Part shown: positions 11,205 through 23,032 of the stretch, piece after piece
Position numbering within the stretch: the first letter of the stretch is position 1
How the letters are laid out: every line of letters begins with the position of its first letter
From: Gyromitra esculenta
Taxonomy: Eukaryota > Ascomycota > Pezizomycetes > Pezizales > Discinaceae
Direction: 5' to 3'
Assembly (NCBI GenBank): GCA_038503075.1
Contig: JBCAML010000005.1
Coordinates: 2,334,504 to 2,398,503, forward strand
DNA length: 64,000 bases
The notes under the pieces: generated by a model
Told to the model about the DNA's origin: nothing
Seen by the model: the letters and a program-made list of their open reading frames with translations, nothing else
The model's database searches: none
Position numbers and translations under genes: made by a program

Positions 11205-14200
11205 CCCTTTCACTATCGTGCAACACAACTGTCTTTGGTAGCTCAAAGATTTTTCATACCCTTTTCTCTCAATGCAAACCAACACCCTCAATCGTCGCCA
11301 TCCAAGCACTTTATCTATGGAACAACAAACCTCTACAAGACCCGGTTTTTATCTCTTAATCCTCCACACTTCCAACACAAAAAATTCGCGTTTGTTTTTA
11401 CATATCGATCCATTTTATCAACTGCCACCAAGCGAATTTTTAATCGAAGACAATTTTAGGGACGACATTATCTCCTTATGTCTCACCTTTAAAAATCCTA
11501 TCTTCAACTCCTCCTTTTATTCAATTAAAATTATCAACATCTACAATCGTGAGAAGCAATTCCAAAGAATCATCACATTCAACCTTCACAAATTTTTTTT
11601 CCTCATCCACTCCCACCATCATCGTTGGTGACTTTAATATTCACCATCCCTCCACACGAATTATCTCCTCTCAAGAATTTAATGAAGGGGATAAATATCA
11701 CCTTACAGCCCAAAATCTCCTGTATAAATGCCTAAATACTCATAATTTATACCCGTTTTCCCTATGACTCGCATACTAGACCGAGTGTCCTCGATCTAAC
11801 ATTTTGCAATCATCTTGCACTACCTTTTATCAAAAAATGGGACACCTCCTCCAACTCCACTGGATCAGACCATATCCCCATTATTACACATCTCCATACT
11901 CCTCATCATACAACTGCCATGCCATCTCCCGACTGGTCAAAAACCAACTGGAAAAATCTCACGCCGCTAATTAAAAAAATCAAAATCCTTCCCCCCCCTC
12001 CGTTACCAGACCTTGATCAATGGTTCACAAAATCACTCAACCTAGTAACCACACCGCTCATTCTCGAAACCCCAACCAAAAGACCCTCCGAATGGTCAAA
12101 AAAGTGGTGGAGTCCCCTGCTATCCGATTTAAGAAGAATCTTTCACTCAATCAACCGATCCCACCGTAACCAATTTAAAGGATCAAAAGCACCTCCCTCC
12201 CCAGAAGTACGCAAAGCAAAATATGCCTACTTCCACGAAATCGCCAGATGCAAAAAGAACCACTGGAGTTCCTTTTTAGCAAATGCGTCACCTTCCGATA
12301 TATGGGCCGCCAAAAGAATGAAAACCTCATCCTCCAACGACGTTTTTCCCAATCTTCCCAATATTAGCACTCCTACACAACTCGCCTCCTCACTCATTCA
12401 ACACTTTTTCCCCCCGCGTATTACAAAACCTCCGCCTCTCTACCACCTTCACGCAGATTTTAAAGAAATTGACTTCGATGAAATCTCTGCTGCTTTACGC
12501 GCATCCTCCAATACATCCGTTTCCGCCGTATACTATTCCGTATAGCATCTGGAAAAAAATCAATAATATTAATCCAAATATCATCCACTCACTCCTTAAT
12601 CCCCAAATACCATCCGCTCCAACTCAAGAAAGCGTTCGGGATCGTTCTCCCAAAACCAAACAAAGAATCGTATTCTTCAGCAACCTCTTTCAGAGTCATT
12701 GTACTACTAGAAACCCTTTCAAAAATTCTAGAACGTATTATTGCAACACGACTCGCCTACCTCTCTCGCTCAAATGGCCTCATTCATCCCAATCAGTGCG
12801 GCTCGCTATCACTTATATCAACCGGAGATGCAGTCTCCGCACTACTTCACGATATCCAGCTCCTCCAAGCAGCAGACAAGAAAGTCTCCACGCTTTTTCT
12901 TGATATTAAAGGCGGGTTTGACAACGTCAACCCCCATATCCTGGAGAAGAGACTTCTTGACCACCATATTCCACTCTATATGACCTCCCGATCATATCCT
13001 TTCTTCATTCACGCGAATGCGCCCTCCTTTTTAAAGGATCACCAAGAAAATTCCTTCCTGTGTCCGTAGGAGTCCCTCGCGCTCACCTATTTCTCCCTTT
13101 TATTTTGTATCTACGTCGCCCTCCATCTCAAAGAACGCCTTTAAATTCACCTTTTCATATGTGGATGATTTTGCCATCACAGTCTTCTCGCACTCCAAGA
13201 GAAAACGCTGACTCTTAGAACAAAGTTGTTCCACGATATTAACATCGTGGAGATGCCATTCAAGTTTCTTTTTCGATTCCCAAAACAGAACTTATACACC
13301 TGACAACCATCCATAACCGACTACCCCCTACTCCCGCGCCTCCATCAAACTGATGGAAATACCTTTCTCCCACAACTACGTATTCGTTGGCTTGGCTTTT
13401 GGCTTTCCCACAACTTCAATACGAATACTCATTTTCTCAAAAGGTTGTCATCTGCCCAAAAAGCATTTTTCGCAATCAAATCTCTATCAACATCCGGTTC
13501 AGGACTTACAGGTTCCAATGCCCGTAAACTTGCCATGGGCCTTATACGACCAATACTCACATATGGAATGAACATACTCATCCCATCAGCAACTATCTTA
13601 AAAAAACTCGACCCGTTTCGAACAAATGTTCTCAGATCACGAATCGCTTTTCCTCTACAAACATCGGTGCTCTCACTCGAGAAGCAGCACTGCCTCCCAC
13701 ACTACCATACGCTAAATACCCCAGAACACGCCATGCTGTACGCATAGCCACCCTACCTGTGTTATTTAACCCTGCATCTGCACGCCTTCCGCCAAACTTC
13801 CAAGCAAATCTGCACTCTCTCCCACTTCTCGTGCCATCTCAAAGCGCCTCGCTCGTAGACCCCGAACTCCAACGCCAAATCACGCGTCGACCTTTAATTA
13901 TGACGCTCTTGCACACGAAGCATGGAAATTTCTTCCGTGCAACTACTACCCCGTCAGGCCCTGCCATCGACAAACCAAATCCGATCAATCAACGATCATC
14001 GAATCATGTAACAACGCTATCTTATCCCAATTAAAAAGAGACTGGGACGGTCACACTCCTCGCCCTCCTTACTTTGATTACCTCACTACCACCATACCTC
14101 ACCCATTTATGTAATTTTCAAAATTTAAAGCTGGGAGACTCCATCAAATGCGAAAGCACATAAAAGCTACCTCAAAGACACACTTCCTGCCTCACCCTGA

Positions 14201-14524
14201 CCTACTACATGTCCCCTATGTGGTGACAGCTCCCAAAATTTTTCGCACGCAATACTATACTGTTTTGCTCATGAGGTTGAACGAAATTTATTTATTCCCT
14301 TTTAAATTCCTTAAACTCTGAGTCTCCGTATGGGTAAATCCGATTATGCTACTAGCCCTTGCTGAATTTATTTCAAAGACAAGGACAAATTTTCCTATTA
14401 AATCTCAAATTGATATTTCACATTTATCATCATCTGGTTCGTCTGATGTTCTTTCATCTATTTCCTCTCATTCTATAACATCTATTACTTCTCTTTTAAA
14501 CTTTTTTGAGTCAATGGAAGAGTA
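11205..14524 (+). pseudogene. LINE ORF2 (endonuclease-reverse transcriptase), frameshifted
   Basis: The endonuclease part shows IVQHN (about 11213), GDFN (about 11627), a PSVLDLTF-type segment (about 11779) and TGSDH (about 11860). The reverse transcriptase begins near 12640 (PKPNKESY, then LLETLSKILERII). It has the LDIKGGFDNVNP block near 12900 and the catalytic YVDD at about 13158. A C-terminal CPLC...H...C zinc motif lies at about 14210-14262. The last stretch (EFISKTRTNFP to FESM, 14350-14520) is the part that recurs at 57.9 kb. More than ten frame changes or stops make it non-functional. Confidence 0.9.
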
Positions 14525-14732
14525 ATCTATTTGCATGCTGGATATATATTAGGCTTATGTTAGCCATGGAGGGAATCTCTGAATTGAAAATTTTCAGTTA
14601 TATTTGTTTGATTTCTATTATTGTCAGGAGGGTTGGGCTGGAAAGGGTTTTGTTCACGCTATAACTTCGGTTGCATGTGGCATTCTTGTACCATTTATAA
14701 AACAATGAAACAATGATTTAACAAAAAAAAAA

Positions 14733-14749
14733 ATCAATGCTACATACAA
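14733..14749 (+). repeat. LINE target-site duplication, right copy
   Basis: ATCAATGCTACATACAA directly follows the poly(A) tail and is identical to 9530-9546. Confidence 0.9.
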
Positions 14750-14999
14750 TCGTTCAGCTAAGGCATGTCCCCGGGTTTCTTCTTTCTCTTCGCCACAGAG
14801 ATGTGGCACTATGTCCTTACTTCCTCTCGCATCTCTATGAAACCTACAACGACCCATTTTTCTTCTTCTTGGAACCTCATCGCTTTTCCCAGTCCGCATG
14901 TCATCTCAATCACCGTACATCACTCGAGATTCCTCACACTCGAAATTAAATGCAAGGCCACAGTAGCTATGGATATCTTGCGACTAGCACCCTAGTAGA

Positions 15000-16560
15000 T
15001 TAAAAAGCATTGCGCCATTCCAGTAGTATTCTTACCAGATCCTGATGCCCTTCCTTTGTTGCCTCATCCAAAGCTGTCTCTCCCCGGTTATCAGCCAAAG
15101 ACCTAGAGGCACCTCTTTCTAACAAAACTCTAGCTGCTGCCTTGTGTGCCCGCTGCACCGCCAAGTGAAGCGGCGTTTTCCCTTTTCTATTTACAGCATC
15201 TATCTCCGCCCCATAATCCAGCAGTAGGGTTATGATATCCGTACGCCCTAGCCTCGCCGCTATGTGTAGCGGCGTAATTCTATCACCGTGGGTTACAGCA
15301 TTGACATCAGCGCCCCTATCTAGCAACAAGTTGACCGCTTTCTTGTTTCCGTGCTGTGAGGCATGGTGAAGAGGCATTTTCCCGCCATTATCGATAACGG
15401 CGATGTTGGCCCCTCTCTCAAGCAGCATATCTATCACAACTTCTGCATTCGGCTTTCCAGTCGCGATGTGTAGTGCTGTCACGCCCCCTTTCTTCGCGGC
15501 CCGGATGTCTGCCCCGTATTCGAGCAGTAGTTGAATGATCCGGATGTCCCCTTGGTACGCTGCCCAATGGAGTGCCGTGCTTCCATAGTAGTCGATGGCG
15601 GAGATGTCCGCCCCTGCTTCAAGGAGCATTCGGACCACAGCCTCATCCGTACGTTCCACAGCGCAGTGAAGAGCTGTCTCTCCCTCGTCCGTCAAGGCGA
15701 GGACATTTGCACCCCTTTCCAGTAGTATCCTGATCAGTGGTGCTCGTGGGCCACAGCCGCGGGCAGCTTGGTGAAGTGGTGTTGCGCCTTGTCTGTTCCG
15801 GGCTTTGATATTGGCGCCATGCTGTAGCAGTAACCTAGACAGTTTATTATAAGAACTCGAAATCCGCGATACCAATTAGGTCCAGAATCAGTTAGAAAGA
15901 AAAAAAAAAAAAATTATATACGTACATCAGTATCGCCTCATTCCCTCGCCACGCCGCTCTATGGAGCGGTGTCTCCCCCAGCACCGTCCCGGCTTCAACA
16001 TCAGATCCACATTCCAGAAGTATCTTGACTATCAGCTCATTTCCAGCGTACACCGCCGCATTGAGGGGGGTCAGCCCCTCAGCACTCCGCGCCGTAATAT
16101 CAGCTCCCCGCCCCAACAGCATCCGGAGAATTGGCTCGTCCGAAACTGCCTTGTGGAGTGGTGTTGACCCATTGATTGTCTCGGCGGAGAAGTTTGCTCC
16201 CTTCTCAAGCAGCAACTCCACGAGTTCCACGTGGCCATTCTCCGCCGCCCAGTGCAAGGTCGTACACCCGCGGATGTCAATGGTCTCATTGACATCCACG
16301 CCGACTAATTTCTTCAAAACTAATCGTACGAGAGCTTCGTTATTGCGCTCAACGGCGCAGCAAAGCCCTGTCTTCCCATCTTCCTTCGCAATCCTCTGTA
16401 GAAGTTGGTCTTGAAGAAATGAGAGACGGAGCGCAAGGAGAGATGCCAAGCGTCGATTGGCTTTTGAAAGTGCGTTAAGGTCGTTCGCGTTCAACCTGCA
16501 GCTGATAATTAAGATGAGCTCGTTGGGAAGACGGAGGAGCGGGAATTCGAGAGGCGACAT
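15000..16560 (-). CDS. F-box/ankyrin-repeat protein
   Basis: Two exons (16560-15926 and 15834-15000) joined by a 91-bp intron (donor GTACGT) give 489 residues. The join restores LMLLLQHGAN, a continuous ankyrin helix. Residues about 7-45 (LPNELILIISCRLNANDLNA) read as an F-box-like motif. From about residue 60 to the end there are roughly twelve ankyrin repeats with clear TPLH, LLL and GADI/GANV cores. By family knowledge, F-box/ankyrin proteins couple bound substrates to SCF ubiquitin ligases, but the target here is unknown. Expanded families of such genes are common in accessory regions of fungal genomes. The gene is convergent with and 250 bp from the LINE, whose insertion lies just beyond its 3' end. 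It appears intact. Confidence 0.9.
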
Positions 16561-19228
16561 GGCGGATTTTCCAATTTTTCAGGGGAGCGAGGAAAAGAGC
16601 TTTGTGATGATGCTTGCTGGCTGATGATGAAGGAGATTCTGTACTTTTTGTTAGATATTAAACCCCCAAAAACTCGATCTGTCCCGAAGGAAAAAGGGTC
16701 TCCAGATCGAGAACGATTCGTGTCCTAAGACATCCCAGCCAATGATCACGATATCGAATCTGGACAGATGTCCTAACGTTATTCTGTAAGTAAAGCAAGG
16801 ACCCCAAAACCTGCTGGCTCCAATAAAATAGTAACCCGTGCCCCGATTGCCCGGGTATGAAGATTTTGGAAAATCGAGTCTGAGATTTGGTTAGCGATAC
16901 GATTAGCGGTATGACTAGCGGTCCTGAATCGAATAATTTCAATTAACTCTGCAGGGTACGAACCAGACTGGTGGGCTTAGCCCTAAGAGCCGCCTCTCGG
17001 CAGTCTGATATTTATGTTGTCCCTGAAACTCCTTCATTCTTACCACTCCCTTGATGTGCTGGATTTTAAATCTCCCCCGTTTTTTTTATGCATTCAAGAT
17101 CTAGATCTGCCCCCCCTATGAAAGACATGGCCCCTGCTCGACTCCAATAGTACTAGGGGCAGGTGTATGAAGATGGTACAGGTCTCAGACTATTTATATG
17201 GCGATCCAAGAACGGAAAAGCTCTCCGTCTCATCTTCGCACTCCAATGCCTAGTAAACGCTGTTTCTGATTTGACAATTGCAGCTTGTATGTACTTTTTC
17301 CTAATTCGTCTGAGTTTCATAAGCCTTTCCCTATATGATCGAATCAACATTCGTGTTTCATACGAACCATATAAAACATCACACGAAAGGACAGCGCCTA
17401 TATATATCGGCTCAACGAGTCCAATTGAAGCTCCCGGCATAACTAACGGGGAAAGTTGGAAACAAGAGTACTACGTCAAACTTATGCCCATTGTCAGTAA
17501 GGCTGTTTTAAAATCTATCATTTCTCACTGCAGCTGGCGCTAAAAGCAGGCTTGACTTTGGTTCAGTTGGCTATTAGAAGAAAATTCACTAGGCACAGTA
17601 GGCGTTCACGCATCTTCTTGATCAACCATGCATATGGCACCAAACGCAACATGAGCATACTAACAAATCCATGTATACCCCCGCACCTACCATCTGAACG
17701 TCAAAGCACAGGGGGGCCAATGCTGCTAATGGCTGGTATCGCCATCGATACCAGGCAAATAAACCACTTCTTCAAAGTGGATACCACAGCTTTTGCTAGC
17801 CACCACTAAGCCACAAACAAAATTAATATTCTGTTTGAATTTTGAAATCACATATCAAACCTCCCCCGCCGGTCCAGCCCCGAAACCAGTATCGATTTCA
17901 AATCAACCAACACCTGTCAGACATTCAATGGCTGGCTCATATTGAACGGCCCAAGCTGTTCCAAAATGACGTACGAAACCGCCCCCCGCCTAAAAAAAAT
18001 GTGGATCACATGAATCAGATCAAGCATACGGCATGGATCGTATGATTGATCACGATTAGCCTTCCGATCTATCTCAGCGCCTAGAGTCAACTCGAACCAT
18101 ACGGTCTTCGGCACTTGTGGGGAGATAGATCACAATTAGAGCCTACCAAAGAAACCTCACCAACGAGGAAGTACTAGATACCTTTACACCCATTCTAGAA
18201 CCCTAGAAACTCAGCAGCAAAGTCAACCAAGAGCAGTATTCTACCTAAATTGCTAAGGGGAAGGGGAAAGGGTATTCTGAGCGATACTCAAACTTCAGCG
18301 AGCGAAGCAGCAATATGTCTACTGATTTCGCAAGATCCACTTGGCTCTATCGCTTAAGGTTAAGCCATGGCAAGGCCTAGGGGAAAAACTAGATGGTCAC
18401 AAGTTGGTAGCTACAGCTGAGAAAGGCGATTACAACCTTCAGTCTCAATTAGTTGATACTGTAGATATTCGTTCTGACCATAAGCACTGCTAGCAACAGA
18501 GATTTAAGAGTGTCCTCAATATAAAAGCTTGCCTGAGCGCGTGAGGCATCAGTCTGCCACACCAATTCCCATTAGCACACCCAGCACGCTCATTGACTGG
18601 CTTGAGCAACTTAATGGTGGGATGAGTTCCACGGCTTGGCTCCGAGGACAAGGTTTCAGTGGAGGGATTCTGGTAAACACGTAGTTGGCGATAACGCAAA
18701 CACAGGCTCGAGATTATTAGCTGTTCAACCCGCGGGATCACCATCTCTAGCCGAAAACGTGTCAACGCCTCTCGCTTATTGTATTTGTCTCACATCCGAG
18801 TGATTCTCCGTGTCTTTTGTCAAAACCTCTACCCATCTGCCGCGCACAGCTATATATAAGTATAACGCCCCACAAATCCTGGCTGTTTTGAGGTTCTGTG
18901 CACGATGATGATGGTGACTATTCCCTTGGCAGTCCACTATCGCGTGTGCGCCTATTGAACCTTATGACTAGAGCTGAGGCTTCCCTCACGTGCTCAGGAT
19001 CTCAGCGGTGCTGGTGATCTACTTCTCGTTTAAGTAGCATTGTGCCGAAATACCTAACCCTCACTCCATCAAAGTTTAGATCCCACAAGCCAGGAGGAAT
19101 CGCTCGTCCAAAAACCAGGCGCAATGAGAGGACACAGTCAGGGTGTCTACTTGCAATAGGTTGAGAAGTGCATATTGGCTCGGGTAGCTTTAGGCACTAA
19201 CAATACGTTAGGCATTGACAGTAATAGG
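16561..19228. other. Gene-free stretch
   Basis: No gene is supported. The plus-strand frame at 17163-17543 (126 residues) has a membrane-like segment, and the minus-strand frame at 17153-17440 overlaps it. Neither has a recognisable family or splice-compatible neighbours. Local composition is mixed, without simple repeats. Confidence 0.5.
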
Positions 19229-19449
19229 AGTCGTTTAATGAGGTGACAGCTACAATGCAACACCCAGAAATATGAGCAATTTCCCCAGGCGCACAATGAA
19301 GACCAGACACAGAAATAAGATAAATAGGTAGAAAAATACAGCGAACATGTCTTTATTCTATGTGTTTTTCTGAACTCTGTTGTGAGCATGGAGAAATTGC
19401 CCATATTGCTGGGGCGTGGTTTTATTGCTGTCGCCTCATTAAACGACCA
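19229..19449. repeat. Imperfect inverted repeat, about 57-bp arms
   Basis: The arm GTCGTTTAATGAGGTGACAG... at 19229-19285 is matched by the reverse complement of 19390-19449 (GTCGTTTAATGAGGCGACAG...). Identity is roughly three quarters by eye, with the ends and the ATATG(A/G)GCAATTTC core best kept. The arms are separated by about 105 bp. This is probably the remnant of a terminal-inverted-repeat element. Confidence 0.6.
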
Positions 19450-19457
19450 CCGCTGTA

Positions 19458-19538
19458 CAGTTGTGTAAGAAAAGTCTTGACACCCCACCTAACTGGCGAG
19501 ACGGCCACTGGGGTGTCAAGATTTCTCTTACACGGCTC
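19458..19538. mobile_element. 81-bp Tc1/mariner-like MITE
   Basis: Two ends of about 25 bp match as inverted repeats with two mismatches: GTGTAAGAAAAGTCTTGACA, and its partner GTGTAAGAGAAATCTTGACA on the other strand. A 21-bp loop separates them, and TA dinucleotides (19456-19457 and 19539-19540) flank the unit. TA target duplication and an AAAAGTCTTGACACC-like end are hallmarks of Tc1/mariner termini. No transposase remains. Confidence 0.6.
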
Positions 19539-19540
19539 TA

Positions 19541-21277
19541 AATCACTGCACATATTTAATATTTCTCGGTTTATAGCATATGCATTAGCATCTTTACCCA
19601 GCATGTAGCGACCCTCCGTAGTTGAGGGGTCGAATTAGGTAGGGACAATTATGGGCTGGGGGCCTCCGTTCTCTGCACATGTTATTATTTCTATCGAGGC
19701 TAGCCTGCTGCAGCACATCTAGAGCATATGTATCTACGCTCTAGAGTAGAGTACCATGCCCTAACCACCAGATCTCAAGCCAGCTGCAGCCGCAAGATGA
19801 TGTCGTAATTACTTCCTAGGATCGGAAGATTCTACGAGCAGTGCTCGCTTAAACAGGCACTAATCCGTCACCACCCGAGCCATGCCAAACGTTGGTAAAC
19901 TCCGGAAATATCATCTTAAATCCGGAGCGGCAAGACGAAGGTCAGGGCAGTATCAGCGTGCTATGGCGTTGGGTGTTTGTGTCGCGCGAGTAAATCGTGT
20001 AGCTGTTTAGTTTTGTTTAAAGAACACACCGGGGGTAAACGTTTGCCCTTAATGACTAATCTAGTCTAAAATGTAGATCCTTTTTCAACTTACGCTTTAG
20101 AATCCGATTCAATCTATTGATGTATATTGTGTTCCGACCGATATTTCAAGAACTTCCATTTACAAGTAGGTCAACCTATTTAATAACGGTATCACTTTGA
20201 ACATAGGCAGGCCCATACATGTGCATCAGGTGGAATTAATAGATGACCAATGTTCAAAGCTCTGATACAAGTGAAGTTTAAATATTTACTACATGCGCTA
20301 CATCATGTGTAGATTTTCAGCGTCTCAAATAAAGTAGGCTCTTAGGGCAGACTAGTACTTGGATGGTTACAGCCAAAAGTTTATTAATAATGCTAGTGCC
20401 TGTGTACTAAAGCTCGCACATTCTTTGAATATCGGCCATCTCTTAGTTTCGCAACATGTAATTAATATATGGGCCAGCCTATGTTCAAAATGACCCCATC
20501 TGTGAATAGGTTGGTCCATTTGTAAAGCGACACCATTTGAAGACGGACACACATTGTATCTTCTGATGCTCCATCATTCTGGTTCACGGAGTTTGAAATA
20601 AAAAAACTAGGTTTATCGATATCAGCCTGCGACCAGCTCGCGGCAGTAATATTAAAAACATGATGCATAGAATCCTTCTGTAAGGCGCTATAAGAGCTTG
20701 CCCGCACAATTTCGATAGATTGCACGTGTATATAGGAAGGCATGGAGATCACGTGCACGGGTAATGATTCCCATTCCATGAAGCATTAACGTGATAAAAA
20801 TCTAACAAGGCAAGTCTAGCGACGAGGCTAACAAAATATCAAACAAGACTGAAGCTTGAGAAACCGAAGAAATTGCGTTATAGAATATCCACTAAATAAA
20901 GTAAAAAACTTCCTGCTGCCTTATGTATGGTCAATAGAATTATCAAGCCATGCATGCACACTTATATGATCACGGTAACCCTTAACCACTTAATCAACCT
21001 GAAAAAACAAATAGCGAACCATTCTATGGGTTTTCATAGCTGTCCCAATCGCAATATAGATCTACCAATCAGATATCCTCTCTCTACAAAGTAAAAAATT
21101 TCTAAGTCAACCCCACTACCTTCCTTCCACACCCATATCCATCCCCCACCACCACTTCTTATCGAAGATTCATCAATTTCAAAAGCTTAAACTTCAACTT
21201 CAACTTCCTCTACATTCCTTCTATCCCCAACACCGATTTAACCCAGCATCCACATCATCAAATCCATCGTTTCTTCG
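19541..21277. other. Gene-free stretch apart from an inverted repeat
   Basis: Apart from the inverted repeat at 20156-20527, no coding or RNA feature is seen. The right part (21120-21277) is pyrimidine-rich and probably the promoter/leader of the 21278 gene. Confidence 0.5.
20156..20527. repeat. Imperfect inverted repeat, about 65-bp arms
   Basis: The left arm (20156-20220) holds TACAAGTAGGTCAACCTATT and TTTGAACATAGGCAGGCCCAT. The right arm (20463-20527, reverse complement) holds TACAAATGGACCAACCTATT and TTTGAACATAGGCTGGCCCAT. The arms are about 240 bp apart, so the whole unit spans about 370 bp, a size typical of a MITE. No clean target-site duplication was seen. Confidence 0.6.
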
Positions 21278-23032
21278 ATGTTTTCTTTCATTATCATCAA
21301 GCTGTTTAGTCTGTTCGGAGCACCATCCGATGGTATTCAGGTAGATATTATCACGATCTCCCCTCCTCTCAGAAGATAGATGCTAATATCTGTGCTTTAA
21401 TTCCTCCAGCCCAATTCCGCTCCGTTCTCCTTTGAAAAGGCTGATTCGGTTGAGGAAGAAGCTAAGACCCACAATGGAGACAGCAGCCTGGTATTTTCTC
21501 GGGCCTTTTCTCGTTATATATCAAAAACCACTAACTTCAAACAAAAGATTATTTCGGCAACTCCTAAAATAACTATAACAACCTGGGATTCGGAACCAGA
21601 AAACCGCGTTACAATCGACGCAGAAACGATCAACAACCCTCCCTCGATCACTCTCACCGGCGAAACCAGTTACACCATTTCTCTCCATCCCATCGACTTT
21701 ACCCACCGGTATACCTATACGATTCAAGACGAATTCGGCACAGAATTCAGTCTCACCTATGATGTGGTGAATTGGTTCCCACACATTCGCATCGACAAAC
21801 TTTTTCCGAAGATTGGACCCCTCGCGACTCTTCACCGCTCTCTCCCACCCATCAAACTTTTGGAATTTTACGGAAACATCCGATCCATCAGCACACCCCA
21901 CATGGTGATCATCACAGACGAAAACCAAGTCTGTGAGTCAGTGAACCTCGATGTTTTTGCTAAACTTCCTACCATCACGATCCTTCATTGCTTCAATGCT
22001 CCCTTTCAGTTAGATATGGACACTTTCCTGCCTTCTTGCCCACCCTTCACCACATCTACTGAGGATACGGTTGAAGATTTCGGATACCCCCGTGTCGAAG
22101 ACATCACAGGTGTCGAGAAACATGTGCCTGAAGACACCAGATACCTTCGAGTCAGAGACATCAGAACTGGATCTGGCTACGACAAGATTACCACGGTCGA
22201 GGTTACTGAGGTAGAAGAAAATGAGGAAGAAACGTCACTTCTCACACCCGATTTTAAAATATCGGAACTGAGAGGCATGATCACCGATACAGTCTACGAA
22301 GAAGCCTGCACTGCACTCCCAAACATCGTGCCCGAAGATAGCATTATGCCCGAGACTACAGATTGCACTTCGGGGTCTGAGGAGACAGACTGCACTTCGT
22401 CCGAGGAAACAGACGACACTTCAGGATCCGATGGAACAGGGCCTACGGTCGCCGATATGGCTGCAGAGTTTGAGGGTATTTTCGGCGCCGCCCGCGCAAG
22501 CTGCTGTTGGGACGAAGATGATGAAACAGACGACGAAACGTCTACCGTAAATACCAGCACCATCAATACCAGCATGAATGCTATTGCTGCTAAGTCCAGT
22601 CAGGCCTTCGGGAACAGAAACGTGTGGGACGGTGATGAAAGCGATGATGATGATGAGATCACTTCCATCCCGATGGTTCCAGCAACTACCAAAACCATCA
22701 GTACCAATATGGACACAATCGCTGCTCAACTCAGTCAACCGTTCGGAGATGGAAACATCTGGGACTATGATAGTGACGATGATGAGATTGTTCCCCTTTC
22801 GATAGTTCCAGTTACCACCGGCCATGCACCGGCCATGACCACTACCCAACCAATATTCAATTTCGCTCAAATAATGCGCATGCCTGAAGGTGACTGGCAT
22901 TACGATATTCACACCAACAGTAACTATTACTGTCCTCGCAACAAAGACCGCACCAGCTACCAACAGCGCAAGAAGCAATTTGAGAGTTGTGCACGTCTCA
23001 CAAATATCATAGAGAGAGCCTCCGAAGAGTAA
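21278..23032 (+). CDS. Orphan acidic protein with an internal 45-residue duplication
   Basis: I do not recognise this family. Exons are 21278-21340 and 21410-23032, giving 561 residues. The intron has donor GTAGAT, a GCTAAT branch-like site and a pyrimidine-rich acceptor. The first exon encodes a hydrophobic start (MFSFIIIKLFSLFGAPSDG) that could be a signal peptide or anchor, although a Lys interrupts it. Residues about 60-200 look globular and beta-rich (TYTIQDEFGTEFSLTYDV). Residues 240-400 are acidic and Thr/Ser-rich with a Cys-Thr-Ser repeat (TDCTSGSEE, TDCTSSEE). A direct duplication lies at residues 410-453 and 455-497, each with an (M)xxIAA..SQ.FG..N(V/I)WD core followed by an acidic run. 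The C-terminus has a basic, aromatic patch (GDWHYDIHTNSNYYCP). It is uninterrupted over 1.6 kb, which supports a real gene. Confidence 0.8.

Larger units (their letters stand above)
9547..14732 (+). mobile_element. Non-LTR retrotransposon (LINE, Tad/I-like) with poly(A) tail, coding capacity lost
   Basis: This 5186-bp element has precise ends. A 17-bp duplication flanks it, and it ends in about a dozen A residues (about 14722-14733). In order it carries an ORF1 with CCHC knuckles, an apurinic endonuclease region (QHN, GDFN, SDH motifs), a reverse transcriptase (YVDD box) and a C-terminal CCHC zinc motif. Both ORFs are split among all three frames by many indels and stops, so the copy is dead. 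The coding strand is strongly C-rich and G-poor, unlike the flanks. I see no clear RNase H domain. The left end coincides with an in-frame ATG, so a slight 5' truncation is possible. Clade assignment to Tad/I-like is by the ORF1 knuckle style and is moderately sure. Confidence 0.93.

Noticed and set aside
17153..17543. 126-residue frame with a membrane-like segment
   Set aside because: A faint resemblance to a fungal membrane domain rests on about 15 hydrophobic residues. The antisense frame is equally open.
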